NCBI GenBank assembly: GCA_017459985.1
Contig: JAFUBX010000001.1
Location: 1 to 64,000, forward strand
Reading direction: 5' to 3'
DNA from: Parasporobacterium sp.
GTDB taxonomy: Bacteria > Bacillota > Clostridia > Lachnospirales > Lachnospiraceae
Length of the DNA stretch: 64,000 nt
Part shown: positions 1-9,402 of the stretch, piece after piece
Numbering within the stretch: position 1 is the first letter of the stretch
Layout: each line of letters begins with the position of its first letter
Translations under genes and position numbers: made by a program
The notes under the pieces: model-generated
Seen by the model: only the letters and a program-made list of their open reading frames with translations
What the model was told of the DNA's origin: nothing
Databases searched by the model: none

Positions 1-2409
1 AACCTCTTCTGAGAATCTTTCTTCCTCAACTTCTTCTTTCGGTCTCCGGGTTCCTGTTCTGAGAACCCGTTCGGTCCGGCTCGGTGCTTTCTTTTCTTTC
101 TTTCCTTTTTCTTTTTTCTCTTTTTTAACTTTTTCTTTTTTCTCTTTCTTTCCGAATGCAGCCTTCAGATTCAGCTTGCCGCCATTGAGAACCGCGTCCT
201 CCTGCGCCCGGTAGAGATCTTCTTCCGGCTCTTCTTCCACAGCAGGTTCTTCTTCGAGCTCCGCCTCCTGTGTAGTCTCCAGTTCTTCTTCGATTACTGA
301 TTCTTCTTCGATGACCAGTTCTTCCTCCACAGCAGGTTCTTCTTCAGAAACGATCGCTTCCACAACTTCAGGCTCTGCGGAGACGAACTCCTCCACCGCC
401 TCAGACACTTCGACGATCTGCTCTTCCGGTTCCTCTTCGAAAACTACCGGTTCTTCTGTAATCTCCGGTTCCTCAACAGCCAGCTCTTCTTCGACCACCA
501 GTGCTTCTTCGGGAACCGGCGTTTCTCCGATCTCCAGAGCTTCTTCGGCAGCCGGAGTTTCTTCGATCACCGGTTCTTCTTCGATCGCCACAGTTTCTTC
601 TTCAACAACCACGGTCTCTTCTTCTGCCGCCGGCTCTTCCGTGATCTCCGGCTCTTCCGTGATCTCCGGCTCTTCCGTGATCTCCGGCTCTTCGGAAATC
701 AGCTCTTCGGCAACTGGTTCTTCCGTGACCGTTTCCTCCGGAACTTCTGCAGGCGGCTCCTCCGGAATCCTTTCTTCCCTTGTCGCCACAACCATTGGTT
801 CTACCGGAACTGCCGGCGTTTTTCTGCGGCGCTCAGGAATGACAGAATTGCCGAAAATCAGATCCAGATGGAACTCCGGCTCCGCCGGAGCCTCTGCTGC
901 TTCGATTTGCTCCTCTTCCGCCGTCTCTGCTCCGGCGGCTGTTTCTGCTTCAGCGGCCAGCTCTTCTTCCGCCGTCTCTTCTCCGGCGGCCGTCTCTTTT
1001 TCGATAACCGGCTCTTCTTCGGCCGGCTCTTCTTCCGCCCCGGTCTCTGCCGCTGATCCGATGGCGACCTTTCCTGCGGCACTGCCCGGATCGATCTCTT
1101 CGTAAACAGCGGTCTCCCCCACCACGGTCGGTGGAATCTGATCTTCCTCTTCTTTCAGTTCTTCCGAAATCCGGGCATTAATCTGCTCCACCGGAATAAA
1201 CTGTGTGGCATCCACAGACTGTTCCTTCCGGAGGGGCTCTTCCTCCTGGATCTCTCCGTTCTCCATTTCAAAAGCAAATTCCGCAGCCCGTTCACCCAGA
1301 TCTTCTCCGCCGTCGTCGATGGGCTCAATAATATCTTCCCTGTTCAGCAGCGGAACCTCCGGCTCAATCACTGCTTCCACAGGTTCATTTTCATCCGTAT
1401 CATTTTCAAACTGCTCCAGAACCGAAGAATCGTGGCTGTCGTTGACCTCAGCCAGGATCTGTGCCGCCCGGTCTTCACCCAGCCGGTTCATCTCTTCCCG
1501 GTCTTCCACGGTCTGGTTCCGGAATGCCTGGAACATGGCTGACAAAGACAGCTGTCCTTCCATGCTCTCTTCATCTTCGTCTCCGCGATCCTCGGTAAAG
1601 GAATCCGGCACCGGAAGGACCACGACAGGCGCTTCTTCAGCCACCGGTTCTTCCGCTGTTTCCGCCGTCTCTTCTCCTCCGGTCATTTCAGACTCCGGCA
1701 CTTCTGTTTCGGTATCCGCTGCCTCAGGCGCCTGAGCTTCCGGTTCTTCGGCTTCCGGCTCCTCTGTCTCATTGACTCCCGGAATGGCGAGGACATCTTT
1801 CATGATCTCTTCATACCGCGCCTGCTGGGAGGGGGTCAGGGCCTTATGCATATTTTTCAGTTCCAGGGCCTTTTTCTCATAATCCCCGTTGGCATACCAC
1901 AGGATGATCTGATCGCAGACAGCGGCGCACTTCTCGTCGTCTCCCATTTCGTGATACAGCCTGGCCAGCTCATATTCCCATTTATCATCCATTTCTCTGG
2001 AATTATAACTCTCCAGAACATTGGCAAGATCGGAGATCGGAACTCCGCCTGCCTTGCCGATCTCATATTTCAGAAGAAGCCGCTGGCTGTCCTTGGGCGC
2101 CATTTTGCAGAAATCTTCATAGAACATGACCGCACTGTCCAGATCATTCAGTTTAATGCACAGGAGGGACAGATTGTAAGCGATCCGCTTTCCTGTCGGC
2201 GTTCTTTTATATGCAACAAGGAGCACATCCCGTGCCAGATCACTGCGTCCAAGCGCTTCATAGGCTTTGGCGATAATCTCCAGAATGCTGTTTTCCCGGA
2301 TCTTCTCGACTTCCAGCTGATCTGATACTTCGATGACTCCTTCGTAATCTTTCTGCAGGTATTTGTTTTTTATATTTCTGATTAGTTCCCTGTATTCGAC
2401 CTTATCCAT
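1..2409 (-). CDS. TPR protein with long Glu/Pro-rich acidic tail (partial, C-terminus missing)
   Basis: The reading frame starts at 2409 (MDKVEYRELIRNIK) and stays open to base 1, so at least 803 codons are present and the C-terminus lies outside the window. Roughly residues 1-190 are helical and repeat-like (for example KAYEALGRSDLARDVLLVAY), which suggests tetratricopeptide repeats and a scaffolding role. The next 550 or so residues are low complexity, dominated by EEP, EET and VEEE runs, with an exact tandem repeat encoding EITEEP. The visible end turns strongly basic (KKEKKEKVKKEKKEKGKKEKK). No signal peptide or membrane segment is visible in this part. It lies 34 nt after recR and is probably co-transcribed with dnaX-ybaB-recR. 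I do not recognise a specific function. The opposite strand shows a long serine-rich frame that is only the shadow of the Glu codons. Confidence 0.8.
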   Translation of the reverse strand, partial: MDKVEYRELIRNIKNKYLQKDYEGVIEVSDQLEVEKIRENSILEIIAKAYEALGRSDLARDVLLVAYKRTPTGKRIAYNLSLLCIKLNDLDSAVMFYEDFCKMAPKDSQRLLLKYEIGKAGGVPISDLANVLESYNSREMDDKWEYELARLYHEMGDDEKCAAVCDQIILWYANGDYEKKALELKNMHKALTPSQQARYEEIMKDVLAIPGVNETEEPEAEEPEAQAPEAADTETEVPESEMTGGEETAETAEEPVAEEAPVVVLPVPDSFTEDRGDEDEESMEGQLSLSAMFQAFRNQTVEDREEMNRLGEDRAAQILAEVNDSHDSSVLEQFENDTDENEPVEAVIEPEVPLLNREDIIEPIDDGGEDLGERAAEFAFEMENGEIQEEEPLRKEQSVDATQFIPVEQINARISEELKEEEDQIPPTVVGETAVYEEIDPGSAAGKVAIGSAAETGAEEEPAEEEPVIEKETAAGEETAEEELAAEAETAAGAETAEEEQIEAAEAPAEPEFHLDLIFGNSVIPERRRKTPAVPVEPMVVATREERIPEEPPAEVPEETVTEEPVAEELISEEPEITEEPEITEEPEITEEPAAEEETVVVEEETVAIEEEPVIEETPAAEEALEIGETPVPEEALVVEEELAVEEPEITEEPVVFEEEPEEQIVEVSEAVEEFVSAEPEVVEAIVSEEEPAVEEELVIEEESVIEEELETTQEAELEEEPAVEEEPEEDLYRAQEDAVLNGGKLNLKAAFGKKEKKEKVKKEKKEKGKKEKKAPSRTERVLRTGTRRPKEEVEEERFSEEV
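634..687. repeat. Three perfect 18-bp tandem repeats inside the acidic tail
   Basis: The unit CTCTTCCGTGATCTCCGG is repeated exactly at 634-651, 652-669 and 670-687, followed by a decayed partial copy. On the minus strand it encodes EITEEP three times. Perfect nucleotide identity implies recent slippage-type expansion within the coding sequence. Confidence 0.95.
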
Positions 2410-2443
2410 GTTACGCCACTCTAATCCTTTTTAATATCAATTA

Positions 2444-3040
2444 TTAAATCTCTGTTCTGCCTTCCAGGGCTCTTAACAGTGTTACCTCGTCGATGCACTC
2501 CAGGTCTCCGCCCACCGGAACTCCGCTTGCGATCCGGGAGACTTTGATCCCCGCCGGTTTCACCAGCTTGCTGATGTACATGGCGGTGGTTTCTCCCTCA
2601 AGGCTGGAATTGGTTGCGATAATGACCTCCTTCACGTCACCGCGAAGCCGCTCCACCAGTTCTTTCAGGCGAATGTCGGAGGGCCCGATCCCCTGCATCG
2701 GGGAAATCGCTCCCTGCAGGACATGATAGACCCCTTCATACCGCCCGGTCTTCTCATAGGCTGCCAGATCCCGGGTGGTCTCCACGACCATAATCGTGCT
2801 GTGATCCCTTAACGGGCTCCTGCAGATCGGACATTCCTCTTCATCCGTGATCGTAAAACAGGTCCGGCAGTATTTGATATTTTTCTTTGCTTCCAGAATG
2901 GAACCGGCCAGCTCCTCCGCCTGTTCCAGCGGCATTTCCAGAATATGAAATGCCAGTCTTGCGGCGGTTTTGGCCCCGATCCCCGGAAGCTTTGATAATT
3001 CCCCTATCAGTTTTGAAAAATGATCGCTGTAATAATTCAT
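2444..3040 (-). CDS. recR: Recombination mediator protein RecR
   Basis: RecR works with RecF and RecO to load RecA on gapped DNA. The 198-residue protein has the expected order: an N-terminal helix-hairpin-helix ([20 protein letters not shown]), a four-cysteine zinc finger near residues 58-73 (CRTC...CPIC) and a Toprim domain ([19 protein letters not shown], then [19 protein letters not shown]). Length matches the family. The start overlaps the ybaB stop by one base (TGATG), indicating translational coupling. The order dnaX-ybaB-recR is conserved in Bacillota. Confidence 0.98.
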   Translation of the reverse strand: MNYYSDHFSKLIGELSKLPGIGAKTAARLAFHILEMPLEQAEELAGSILEAKKNIKYCRTCFTITDEEECPICRSPLRDHSTIMVVETTRDLAAYEKTGRYEGVYHVLQGAISPMQGIGPSDIRLKELVERLRGDVKEVIIATNSSLEGETTAMYISKLVKPAGIKVSRIASGVPVGGDLECIDEVTLLRALEGRTEI

Positions 3041-3384
3041 CAGAACAATCCGCCGCCGAATCCTCCGGTGATCGCACTCATTCTCTGGCTTGAGAGTTCA
3101 TCCATTTTACGGAGTGCCTCATTGACAGCTGCCATAATCAGATCCTGCAGCATTTCCACATCATCAGGATCCACCACTTCTTTATCGATCACGATCTTCG
3201 TGACTTCCTTCTTGCCTGAAACCGTCACTTCCACGGCACCGCCGCCTGCAGTGGCAGTTGCCTCTTCCGTCTCCAGAGAAGCCTGGGCATCTTCCATCTG
3301 CTTCTGCATTTTCTGTGCCTGTTTCAGCAGGTTATTCATATTTGCCGGCATTCCTCCGCCGTATCCGCCGCGTCCTTTGCCCAA
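3040..3384 (-). CDS. Nucleoid-associated protein YbaB/EbfC
   Basis: Small DNA-binding dimer, 114 residues, with the family hallmark [19 protein letters not shown] and the [24 protein letters not shown] strand pattern. The N-terminus is Gly-rich ([12 protein letters not shown]). The start is a TTG at 3384, only a few bases after the dnaX stop and about 9 nt from a GGAGG; an internal ATG at 3351 is the alternative. It sits between dnaX and recR, as in many Bacillota. Confidence 0.93.
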   Translation of the reverse strand: MGKGRGGYGGGMPANMNNLLKQAQKMQKQMEDAQASLETEEATATAGGGAVEVTVSGKKEVTKIVIDKEVVDPDDVEMLQDLIMAAVNEALRKMDELSSQRMSAITGGFGGGLF

Positions 3385-3385
3385 T

Positions 3386-5161
3386 TTACCATTCCTCCGT
3401 TCCTATGTTTATATTGATGTTTCCGAGAAGATCCTCCGGAAACGCATTGCCCATATCGGAGGGCGCCGTATCCGGCCCGGCCAGAACCACCTGGACTGTC
3501 ATGTCCTTTCCCATGGTTTCCGAAGCCGTCCTGCGGAGAATCTCCAGTTCCGTATCTTCCTTGATCTGTTTCAGTACTACTATATTGGGGGCATAAACCC
3601 GTACCACACTGTCCTCCGGAAAATCCGCCGAACACTTTCCGAGAGCGATCCGGATTCTGGGATTGCTGCAGGATCGGACTATCTGTTCCCACAGTCCGGA
3701 AGCATCTGCCGGGGCGGCCGGTGCAGTCGGAACGCTCTGGTAACCGGATCCCGCCGGCGCTGTCTGCCGGGCCGGTTCCGCCGGAATACTCTGATTGCCG
3801 GGTCCCGCCGGCGCTGTCTGCCGGATTGGTTCCGCCGGAATGCTCTGATAAGCGGGAGGCTCCGGTGCATTTGCCCAGAAGGGCTCCTGGGGAATATTCT
3901 GAAAAGCCGGATCTTCCTGTGGGAAATAGGGCTCCTGCAGGTCATTCCAGGGAATTCCGCCGTTTCCTCCAGGCGCCTTTGCGGGCCTGGCCGGCTGAAA
4001 CTGTCCGGATCTCAGCTCCTGTTCCAGATGCCGGATCCTGTCTGCCAGGCTGGCCGTATCGGTTTCCATTTCCGGTTTTGCCAGTTTGATGATCCCGACT
4101 TCCAGAAGCACCTGTTTCTCCGAAGCATACCGGATCTGACCCAGAAGTTCCGAAAGAATCCGGATATACCGCATCAGCACCGGTTCTTCCGCGATCTGCG
4201 CATCCCTGACCAGCTGTTCCATATTCTCGGATGAGATTCCCAGGATCTCCGGATCCCGGATCCCCGCAGCCTTTGTCATCAGAATGTTCCTGACATACCA
4301 GATCAGGTCGGTCGCAAACTGGGTAAGATCCCTTCCTTCGCCTGCTGCCCGGTCAATCACCTGCAAAGCTCCGGCTGCATCACCGGAATATACAAACCGG
4401 AACAATCCGGAAAAAACCTCTGTATCCACGGTTCCCAGAGTGTCCAGAACTGTCTCATAGGTGAGCGTCTCTCCGAGGTTGAATGCAATGCATTTATCCA
4501 GCAGGCTGATGGAATCTCTCATGGACCCGTCTCCTGCCCTGGCGATATAACGAAGTGCCTTTCCGTCGGCGCTGATCCCCTCCCTGTCAGCAATATAGTT
4601 CAGGTTTCCCGCGATCTCATCCTGGCTGATCCGTTTGAAATCATATCGCTGGCATCTGGACAGAATCGTGATCGGCAGTTTATGAGGCTCCGTGGTCGCC
4701 ATGATGAATACCGCATAGGCAGGGGGCTCCTCCAGCGTCTTTAAAAACGCATTGAATGCCTGGCCCGTAATCATATGGGCTTCATCAATGATGTATACTT
4801 TGTATCTTCCCCGGACCGGCGTATAGCGGACTTCTTCAATGATCCTGCGGATATCATCCACGCCATTGTTGGAAGCCGCATCCACCTCCGCCACATCGAC
4901 AAAGCTGCCTGCATTAATGGCCCTGCAGTTCTCGCATTCATTGCAGGGCTCTCCTTCCTTCAGATGCAGACAGTTGACTGCCTTGGCAAACAATTTGGCC
5001 GCCGAGGTCTTGCCGGTTCCCCGTGTCCCTGTAAACAGATACGCATGACCGATCCGGTCAGCCTTTAACTGATTTTTCAGGGCTCTGACCACATGCTCCT
5101 GACCTTTTAACTGGTCAAAGGTCTGCGGTCTGAATTTTCTGTAAAGAGCAACATATGACAT
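3386..5161 (-). CDS. dnaX: DNA polymerase III subunits gamma and tau
   Basis: Clamp-loader ATPase of the replisome. The first residues [18 protein letters not shown] are typical, followed by Walker [10 protein letters not shown] (about residue 45), a four-cysteine zinc module [16 protein letters not shown], and Walker B DEAHM. The C-terminal third is Pro/Ala-rich with short repeats around PAEP-RQTAPAG, typical of tau linkers, followed by a folded end. I place the start at 5161 because a GAGGA lies 6 nt upstream; an in-frame codon at 5194 would add 11 atypical residues. 591 residues. Confidence 0.96.
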   Translation of the reverse strand: MSYVALYRKFRPQTFDQLKGQEHVVRALKNQLKADRIGHAYLFTGTRGTGKTSAAKLFAKAVNCLHLKEGEPCNECENCRAINAGSFVDVAEVDAASNNGVDDIRRIIEEVRYTPVRGRYKVYIIDEAHMITGQAFNAFLKTLEEPPAYAVFIMATTEPHKLPITILSRCQRYDFKRISQDEIAGNLNYIADREGISADGKALRYIARAGDGSMRDSISLLDKCIAFNLGETLTYETVLDTLGTVDTEVFSGLFRFVYSGDAAGALQVIDRAAGEGRDLTQFATDLIWYVRNILMTKAAGIRDPEILGISSENMEQLVRDAQIAEEPVLMRYIRILSELLGQIRYASEKQVLLEVGIIKLAKPEMETDTASLADRIRHLEQELRSGQFQPARPAKAPGGNGGIPWNDLQEPYFPQEDPAFQNIPQEPFWANAPEPPAYQSIPAEPIRQTAPAGPGNQSIPAEPARQTAPAGSGYQSVPTAPAAPADASGLWEQIVRSCSNPRIRIALGKCSADFPEDSVVRVYAPNIVVLKQIKEDTELEILRRTASETMGKDMTVQVVLAGPDTAPSDMGNAFPEDLLGNININIGTEEW

Positions 5162-5227
5162 TGAATTCCTCGCAACGGCTTCTTTACAGACCACTACATA
5201 AACCGGCCTGCTTACAAACTACACCAC

Positions 5228-5255
5228 AAGATATAGTAGCATATCGACATGTCAA
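5228..5255 (-). promoter_or_regulatory. Candidate promoter for dnaX-ybaB-recR
   Basis: On the minus strand TTGACA (5255-5250) is followed after 16 nt by TATCTT (5233-5228). It lies about 70 nt upstream of the dnaX start. The -35 is a consensus match, the -10 a weaker one. Confidence 0.5.
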
Positions 5256-5327
5256 TATCAATTGGATTTCGCAAAATCCCCGGGATACATTGGATTCCTG
5301 AGAACCGGAAACAATGTCTTCGCACCG

Positions 5328-5426
5328 CCGGCCGTTTCTGCACGTTTTTTTCGGTTACGTTTGACATCTCCGGCTGTTTCTGCGCATTTTTTTCGGTTAC
5401 GTTTGATCCTGCCAAACGTAACCGAA
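5328..5426. repeat. Intergenic repeat pair with 14-bp inverted repeat
   Basis: Two 37-nt copies of a CCGGCYGTTTCTGC...TTTTTTTCGGTTACGTTTGA unit lie at 5328-5364 and 5370-5406, 5 nt apart. The end of the second copy pairs with 5413-5426 to give a perfect 14-bp stem (TTCGGTTACGTTTG / CAAACGTAACCGAA) around a 7-nt loop. The array occupies the 5162-5508 gap between malic enzyme and dnaX. Apart from the dnaX promoter I see no gene there; the 81-codon minus-strand frame is simply the translation of the repeats. Confidence 0.85.
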
Positions 5427-5508
5427 CTTTTTGTGTCATTCTATCCGTGTTTTTCAAACGCAGCCGCCATTTTTGTGCAGCACTGCCCTCTTTTCGGAGC
5501 TCCGCCCC

Positions 5509-6681
5509 TCAGATCCGGGCCACGCCGCTCTCCCGGGCAGCCTGCGCCACCGCTTCCGCCACGGCCTTTCCCACCCGCGGGTCAAAGGCCGCCGGGATAA
5601 TATAATCCTCGCTCAGTTCTTCTTCATGGATCAGGCCTGCCAGCGCGTTCGCCGCCGCGATCTTCATCTCCTCGTTGATCTTGCTCGCCCTCACATCAAA
5701 GGCGCCGCGGAAGATCCCCGGGAACGCCAGCACATTGTTGATCTGGTTCGGGAAATCCGACCGTCCCGTCGCGACCACCCGCGCTCCCCCTTCCTTCGCC
5801 TCCTCCGGGAAGATCTCCGGCGTCGGGTTCGCACAGGCAAATACGATCGCGTCCTTTGCCATCGTTTCCACCATCTCCTTCGTCAGCATCCCCGGGGCGG
5901 AGACTCCGATGAATACGTCCGCGCCCTTCACGATCTCTGACAGCGGCCCCCGCCGCTTCTCCGGGTTGGTGATCCCCGCCATCGCCGCCTTCGCGCTGTT
6001 CAGCCCTTCCCGGCCTTCATAGATCGCCCCGGAACGGTCACACATGGTGATGTCCTTCACCCCGTAGTTCACCAGGAGCTTCGTGATGGCGGTGGCGGCG
6101 GCTCCCGCCCCGCTCACGGCGATCCGGATCTCCTCCTTCTTCTTCCCCACCACCTTCAGGGCGTTCATCAGCCCCGCAAGGGTGATCACCGCCGTCCCGT
6201 GCTGGTCGTCATGGAACACCGGGATGTCGCACCTCTCCTTCAGCTTCTCCTCGATCTCAAAGCACCGCGGGGCGGAGATGTCCTCCAGGTTGATTCCCCC
6301 GAAGCTCCCCGAGATCAGGTATACCGTGTTCACGAACTCCTCCACGTCCTTCGTCCGGATGCATAAGGGGAAGGCGTCCACGCCGCCGAACTCCTTGAAG
6401 AGGACGCATTTGCCCTCCATGACAGGCATGCCCGCCTCCGGGCCGATATCCCCCAGGCCCAGGACCGCGGTCCCGTCCGTGATGACCGCGCACAGGTTCC
6501 ACCGCCGGGTCAGCTCGTAGGATTTCGACAGGTCCTTCTGGATCTCCAGGCAGGGCTGGGCAACCCCCGGCGTATAGGCCAGGGACAGATCCTCCTTGCC
6601 CTTCACCGGCACACGGGAGATCACCTCGATCTTCCCCCGTTTCTCTGCATGCAATTTCAGGCTTTCTTCTGCTACTGTCAT
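5509..6681 (-). CDS. NAD(P)-dependent malic enzyme
   Basis: Oxidative decarboxylation of malate to pyruvate and CO2. The 390-residue bacterial-type protein shows LAYTPGVAQPCLEI near the N-terminus, the metal and substrate region GGINLEDISAPRCFEIE, DDQHGTA, and the dinucleotide-binding AVSGAGAAATA around residue 190. An AAAGGAG lies 8 nt before the ATG. It follows the PreA-like gene by 60 nt and could be the last gene of the liv operon; this would fit a route in which the cluster feeds fumarate or malate to pyruvate (inference). Base composition is visibly richer in G+C, with C- or G-ending codons almost throughout, unlike both neighbours. Confidence 0.95.
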   Translation of the reverse strand: MTVAEESLKLHAEKRGKIEVISRVPVKGKEDLSLAYTPGVAQPCLEIQKDLSKSYELTRRWNLCAVITDGTAVLGLGDIGPEAGMPVMEGKCVLFKEFGGVDAFPLCIRTKDVEEFVNTVYLISGSFGGINLEDISAPRCFEIEEKLKERCDIPVFHDDQHGTAVITLAGLMNALKVVGKKKEEIRIAVSGAGAAATAITKLLVNYGVKDITMCDRSGAIYEGREGLNSAKAAMAGITNPEKRRGPLSEIVKGADVFIGVSAPGMLTKEMVETMAKDAIVFACANPTPEIFPEEAKEGGARVVATGRSDFPNQINNVLAFPGIFRGAFDVRASKINEEMKIAAANALAGLIHEEELSEDYIIPAAFDPRVGKAVAEAVAQAARESGVARI

Positions 6682-6721
6682 AGAAAAACTCCTTTATAAT
6701 TCAAAATACTGATATTCCAAT

Positions 6722-6739
6722 GATCTTCTTAAGAAGATC
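6722..6739. promoter_or_regulatory. 18-bp perfect palindrome upstream of malic enzyme
   Basis: GATCTTCTTAAGAAGATC is its own reverse complement. It begins just after the stop codon of the PreA-like gene and ends 40 nt before the malic enzyme start. It could be an operator or a short hairpin separating the two genes; there is no T-run for a convincing terminator. Confidence 0.45.
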
Positions 6740-6741
6740 TT

Positions 6742-7914
6742 CTAAAAACGGATCGCCTGCTTCGGACACAGGGACGCGCACAGGCCGCAGCATTCACAGA
6801 GGGCGGGATCCACCTTCGCCTTTCCGTCCTCCAGAGTAATGGAACGGCAGAACGCGATCTTTGCACAGGTCCCGCAGCCGACACACCGTTCTGTATCCAC
6901 CTGCGCGGGAGGTCCGATGGTATAATCCAGTTCATTTGCCGGGATCTCATGCTTAAGCGCCAGTCCCTTCATCTGAGAGATCGTATCATAGCCCTGCTCC
7001 TCCATGAACCGGAGCAGGAAGTCATTGAACTTCGGAATGATCTCAAATCCCTCCAGCATGATCTGCGTGTGCATAAAAATCAGATCCGCACCGAACATGA
7101 TCGTTTCGATCGCATGCTCCGGTTTGCTGATTCCGCCTCCCCCGATGATCGGAAGGGAGGGCGCCGCCTTATATGCTTCCGCCACGATCCTCTGGGAGGG
7201 CTTGCGGATCCCGGGTCCGTTGATCCCGCCGAAGCTGCATTCCTGCATAGCCGCCATTTTCGGCCGGCCGCCCTGATAGATATCAATCGGAAATGCTCCC
7301 CGCGGACTGCAGAAGGCCACCATTCCGGCCGCGCCTGATTTCTGCGCAGTTCTGCTGAGGGCTGCCGTATCCGTGCCCTCCCCGGAGAATTTCACCCACA
7401 CCGGGATCCGGACCGCAGAGGTCAGACCGGAAATCACGGTTCCTGCCAGATCCGGATACTGGCTGATGGAGGCGCCATACTGATATCCGCCCCCGTTATT
7501 TCCCAGCTTGTCCGGAGGATTCGGGCAGGCAAAATTAAGTTCTACGCCGTCCGCGCCTGCCTGTTCCATCAGATCCGCCAGGAAGATCCAGCTGTCCACA
7601 TTGGCTCCGTCCCCGAGAATATTGACAAGGACCGCCATATCCGTAGTGTCCTTAATGGCTTTTACCATATCGACGGTTTCCCGGTAATCCAGTCTGGTAT
7701 CGCTGGGATTGAAGAAATATCCGCCCCGTTCGGCGTACATTTTCCGCACTCCGGGCCGGGGCTGGGAAAAGGGTGTCTGTTTGATGCTCACCGCACCTGC
7801 CCCGCAGTCTGCCGCTTTTTTCAGAAGATCCAGTCTGCCGGTCAGCGGGCCGGCCCCCACGGTTACGGGGCTTCGAAACACAATGCTGCCAATCCTTTGC
7901 TGTAATGTACTCAT
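6742..7914 (-). CDS. Dihydropyrimidine/dihydroorotate dehydrogenase-like flavoprotein with ferredoxin tail (PreA-like)
   Basis: A TIM-barrel FMN oxidoreductase of the PreA/PyrD family, 390 residues from the ATG at 7914, chosen because a GGAGG lies 5 nt upstream; a longer frame would run into livF. Visible features are VTVGAGPLTGRLDLLKKA, SIKQTPFSQPRPG, the active-site strand ELNFACPNPPDKLG, and IIGGGGISKPEHAIETIMFGAD. The C-terminus carries two 4Fe-4S motifs, CVGCGTCAKIAFC (about 344-356) and CECCGLCASLCP (about 373-384). PreA reduces uracil and thymine together with PreT; no PreT is present here. The start lies 2 nt after the livF stop, so it is co-transcribed with the ABC importer. The substrate is therefore probably what the importer brings in, but is unknown. 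Confidence 0.8.
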   Translation of the reverse strand: MSTLQQRIGSIVFRSPVTVGAGPLTGRLDLLKKAADCGAGAVSIKQTPFSQPRPGVRKMYAERGGYFFNPSDTRLDYRETVDMVKAIKDTTDMAVLVNILGDGANVDSWIFLADLMEQAGADGVELNFACPNPPDKLGNNGGGYQYGASISQYPDLAGTVISGLTSAVRIPVWVKFSGEGTDTAALSRTAQKSGAAGMVAFCSPRGAFPIDIYQGGRPKMAAMQECSFGGINGPGIRKPSQRIVAEAYKAAPSLPIIGGGGISKPEHAIETIMFGADLIFMHTQIMLEGFEIIPKFNDFLLRFMEEQGYDTISQMKGLALKHEIPANELDYTIGPPAQVDTERCVGCGTCAKIAFCRSITLEDGKAKVDPALCECCGLCASLCPKQAIRF

Positions 7915-7915
7915 A

Positions 7916-8629
7916 TCATCCTCCGAGGTAGATTTCCCGAACCTTGTCGTCATTTGCAAGTTCCTTTGAGGAGCCGCTGAGAGCCACCGTTCCTGTTTCA
8001 ATCACATAGGCTCTGTCCGAAAACTGAAGGGCCAGATTGGCATCCTGCTCCACCAGAAGGATCGTGGTTCCGCTTTTATTGATATTGGCAATTGCCTCAA
8101 ACAAAGATTCCACCAGCACCGGAGCAAGACCCATGGAAAGCTCATCGATCAGGAGAAGTTTCGGTCTGGACATCAGGGCCCGGCCCACTGCCAGCATCTG
8201 CTGTTCTCCGCCGGAAAGGCTTCCTCCCTTCTGGGAAAGACGTTCCTTCAGCCGGGGGAATATCCCGAAGATCAGATCATAGTCGCTGCTCAGATCCTCC
8301 TTCCGGGAACGGGTATAGGCTCCCATTTTCAGATTCTCCATGACACTCAGCTCACTGAAGATCTGCCGGCCTTCCGGGACCAGGGCAATGCCCATTTTCA
8401 CGATTTTATCGGAACCGGTGCGGGTGATGTCCGTGCCATGGTAGCTGATCGTTCCGTCAGATTTCGGCATGACCCCGGCAATGCATTTCATCAGGGTCGA
8501 TTTGCCGGCACCGTTGGCGCCGATTACAGTCACGATCTCGCCCTCCTGCACTTCCAGGGAAACCCCCTTCAGCGCTTCAATACTTCCGTAATGGGCCTTT
8601 ACATTATCCACTTTCAGGATCACACTCAT
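7916..8629 (-). CDS. livF: Branched-chain-type ABC transporter ATPase LivF
   Basis: Cytoplasmic ATPase of an HAAT-family importer. Walker A GANGAGKST (37-45), signature LSGGEQQMLAVGRALMSRPKLLLIDELSMGLAP and H-loop region are intact, and the 237-residue length is typical. LivF starts inside the end of livG (4-nt ATGA overlap). In this family the imported molecule may be an amino acid, amide or other small acid; the neighbouring pyrimidine-type enzymes make a ureide or heterocycle plausible (inference). Confidence 0.93.
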   Translation of the reverse strand: MSVILKVDNVKAHYGSIEALKGVSLEVQEGEIVTVIGANGAGKSTLMKCIAGVMPKSDGTISYHGTDITRTGSDKIVKMGIALVPEGRQIFSELSVMENLKMGAYTRSRKEDLSSDYDLIFGIFPRLKERLSQKGGSLSGGEQQMLAVGRALMSRPKLLLIDELSMGLAPVLVESLFEAIANINKSGTTILLVEQDANLALQFSDRAYVIETGTVALSGSSKELANDDKVREIYLGG

Positions 8630-9399
8630 TGCCGCACGCCTCCTTTCCCGAGATAGGCTTCGATCACCACCGGATCATGCTGGACATCCTGGGGAATCCC
8701 CTCCGCGATCTTCTGTCCATGATCCAGTACGGTCACCATGTCGGAAATGCCCATGGCAACCCGCATATTGTGTTCAACGATCAGTATGGTGATGCCGTCG
8801 CTTTTGATCTTGCGGATGATCTCCACCAGTTCTTCGCTTTCCGAAGGGTTCATTCCGGCGGCGGGCTCATCCAGAAGCAGCATGGACGGATCCAGGGCCA
8901 GGGCCCGGGCAATCTCCAGAAGGCGCTTTTTGCCGTAGGGCAGGCTTCCGGCCTTCTGGTTCGCCGTTTCCTTTAATCCCACGTAATCCAGCAGTTCCAG
9001 GGCCTTCTCTTCCGAACCCCGTTCTTCCCGGAATGCCTTCGGGGTACACAGGATCGTCTCCACCAGGGACTGTCTGGTTTTCAGGTGCCGCCCGATCATA
9101 ACATTTTCCTTTGTCGACAGATCGTCGAACAGCAGAATGTTCTGGAAGGTCCGGCCGATCCCCAGGGCCGCAACCTCATGGGATTTCAGATTTCCGATGG
9201 ACTGTCCCTTGTAGATTATGGAACCGGAGGTGGGTGTATAAATACCGGAGATCATGTTAAACAGGGTGGTCTTTCCGGCACCGTTCGGTCCCAGAAGTCC
9301 GTGGACGCTGCCCTCTGCCACATTCATGTCCACACTGTCCACAGCGATGAGGCCGCCGAACTGCATGGTCGCTTTCTCTGTCTGCAATATCGTTCCCAT
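8626..9399 (-). CDS. livG: Branched-chain-type ABC transporter ATPase LivG
   Basis: Partner ATPase to LivF. Walker A GPNGAGKTT (37-45), LPYGKKRLLEIARALALDPSMLLLDEPAAGMNP in place of the classical LSGGQ as is usual for LivG, and the C-terminal extension KIAEGIPQDVQHDPVVIEAYLG. 257 residues. It starts 3 nt after livM ends and overlaps livF by 4 nt. Confidence 0.93.
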   Translation of the reverse strand: MGTILQTEKATMQFGGLIAVDSVDMNVAEGSVHGLLGPNGAGKTTLFNMISGIYTPTSGSIIYKGQSIGNLKSHEVAALGIGRTFQNILLFDDLSTKENVMIGRHLKTRQSLVETILCTPKAFREERGSEEKALELLDYVGLKETANQKAGSLPYGKKRLLEIARALALDPSMLLLDEPAAGMNPSESEELVEIIRKIKSDGITILIVEHNMRVAMGISDMVTVLDHGQKIAEGIPQDVQHDPVVIEAYLGKGGVRQ

Positions 9400-9402
9400 A
9401 CC

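Noticed and set aside
311-1105. Plus-strand serine-rich frame of 264 codons
   Set aside because: It is the exact antisense of the Glu/Pro-rich tail (GAA/GAG read backwards as TTC/CTC and shifted to TCT/TCC), with no ribosome binding site or family resemblance.
3020-4234. Long plus-strand frame of 404 codons opposite dnaX and ybaB
   Set aside because: Composition is atypical (Arg/Cys/Ser/Ile-rich) and it covers well-recognised dnaX and ybaB coding sequence; shadow frame.
5212-5457. Small minus-strand frame of 81 codons between malic enzyme and dnaX
   Set aside because: It is mostly the translation of the intergenic repeats (NVTEKN...QK twice), has no good ribosome binding site and overlaps the dnaX promoter.
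5162-5508. Search for the SRP RNA gene near dnaX
   Set aside because: The gap holds a promoter and repeats; the conserved GGAA/GNAR helix 8 context of SRP RNA was not found.
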